Origin: Bifidobacteriaceae bacterium
Lineage (GTDB): Bacteria > Actinomycetota > Actinomycetes > Actinomycetales > WQXJ01
DNA: 5,888 bases
Assembly: GCA_031276585.1 (NCBI GenBank)
Contig: JAISMT010000031.1
Span: 1 to 5,888 of the forward strand
Reading direction: 5' to 3'
This document shows, piece by piece, positions 5,705-5,888 of the stretch. Below the pieces are notes generated by a model. The model was given only the letters and a program-made list of their open reading frames with translations, was not told where the DNA came from and did not search any database. Every line of letters begins with the position of its first letter. Within the stretch, counting starts at the first letter, position 1. The position numbers and the translations under genes are program-made.

Positions 5705-5888
5705 CGCTCACCACTCTGCCACCAACCACTGACAGCGTAACAATGCGCTTATTGCCGCCGCTGCCGATCCGGCTGGTGAGCGGTACCGGCAGCGCGCCAA
5801 GTACATTCCGGGCTGGCTTCTTCACGTTGACACGCTGAGACTGCACACCCACTATTCGCGGATCTGACTCAGGTAACGGTAGACCGTG
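5694..5888 (-). CDS. Unidentified open frame, possible 3' end of a gene upstream of lhr
   Basis: The minus-strand frame is open from the window edge to TAG at 5694-5696, giving 64 residues and overlapping the first 11 bases of lhr. The C-terminal part reads GGNKRIVTLSVVGGRVVSDVI. It is Val/Gly-rich and basic, and its first codon positions are purine-rich and T-poor, as expected of coding DNA. I do not recognise a family. A short overlap with lhr would fit an operon. However, the complementary plus-strand frame (5733-5861) has an equally coding-like composition, and another minus frame ends in a plausible tail at 5852-5854 (TVYRYLSQIRE). The whole 184-base stretch could equally be intergenic. 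The candidate lhr promoter lies inside it. Confidence is low. Confidence 0.28.
   Translation of the reverse strand, partial: HGLPLPESDPRIVGVQSQRVNVKKPARNVLGALPVPLTSRIGSGGNKRIVTLSVVGGRVVSDVI
5713..5735 (-). promoter_or_regulatory. Candidate RecA-independent DNA-damage (PafBC-type) promoter of lhr-nei
   Basis: On the minus strand CTGTCAGTG (5735-5727), 8 bases, then CAGAGT (5718-5713) matches the RecA-NDp consensus TTGTCRGTG-N8-TANNNT at 8 of 9 positions in the upstream element and 2 of 3 fixed positions in the -10, with exact spacing. This motif is recognised by the PafBC activator in mycobacteria and drives LexA-independent damage genes. A start site 8-9 bases after the -10 hexamer would fall at 5705-5704, on or next to the lhr ATG, giving a leaderless message and explaining the missing Shine-Dalgarno. 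I saw no actinobacterial SOS box (TCGAAC-N4-GTTCGA) here. Confidence 0.6.
5759..5794. repeat. 8-bp inverted repeat upstream of lhr
   Basis: CGCTGCCG (5759-5766) and CGGCAGCG (5787-5794) are exact complements across a 20-base loop, some 55 bases upstream of the lhr ATG and just upstream of the candidate promoter. No T run follows on either strand. It could be an operator-like site, a terminator remnant of an upstream gene or chance. Confidence 0.4.

Noticed and set aside
5827..5856. Plus-strand promoter starting with TTGACA at 5827-5832
   Set aside because: The -35 is perfect, but at 17-18 bases spacing the best -10 (ACTATT) matches TATAAT poorly, and no downstream plus-strand gene is visible.
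5705..5888. tRNA or small structured RNA gene upstream of lhr
   Set aside because: No GTTCRA-type T-loop or matching acceptor stem was found; only the isolated 8-bp inverted repeat.
1..5888. CRISPR array, insertion sequence, prophage or defence genes
   Set aside because: No spaced direct repeats, transposase, integrase or terminal inverted repeats were seen. The content is ordinary core repair genes.

Overview
The window looks like a chromosomal DNA-repair locus of an actinobacterium. Three things point there. The regulator at the left edge is of the ClgR type. The helicase and glycosylase pair matches the adjacent lhr and nei genes of mycobacteria and streptomycetes. The sequence just upstream of lhr resembles the actinobacterial RecA-independent DNA-damage promoter. 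Base composition is only moderately GC-rich by eye, with TTA, AAA and GCT codons common in both large genes, so a mid-GC lineage such as Actinomycetaceae is plausible. That placement is inference.

Layout: bases 1-255 (+) hold the 3' end of a clgR-like regulator. After 9 bases comes a convergent minus-strand unit. It consists of nei (265-1062), a Nei2/Fpg-type DNA glycosylase/AP lyase, and lhr (1064-5704), a full-length 1546-residue Lhr helicase that fills most of the window. The two are transcribed lhr then nei. The lhr stop and the nei GTG start are separated by one base, and the nei ribosome-binding site lies inside the last codons of lhr, so translation is probably coupled. The right edge (5705-5888) holds a candidate lhr promoter, a hairpin-forming inverted repeat and an unidentified open minus-strand frame that may be the tail of an upstream gene.

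How the genes may work together: Lhr is a 3'-to-5' ssDNA translocase and RNA:DNA helicase linked to DNA-damage responses. Its large C-terminal region is related to winged-helix glycosylase-like proteins and was reported to have uracil-DNA glycosylase activity in E. coli. Nei2 removes oxidised bases. Together they look like a damage-inducible base-excision/unwinding unit.

The most interesting signal is the PafBC/RecA-NDp-like motif, placed so that lhr mRNA would start at or next to its ATG (leaderless). No wholly new system is evident. The remaining findings are local: a Pro/Ser/Gly-rich insertion in Lhr carrying a perfect 11-bp inverted repeat, a Thr at the usual Asn of the Nei H2TH motif, and a ClgR end without the usual Ala-rich tail.
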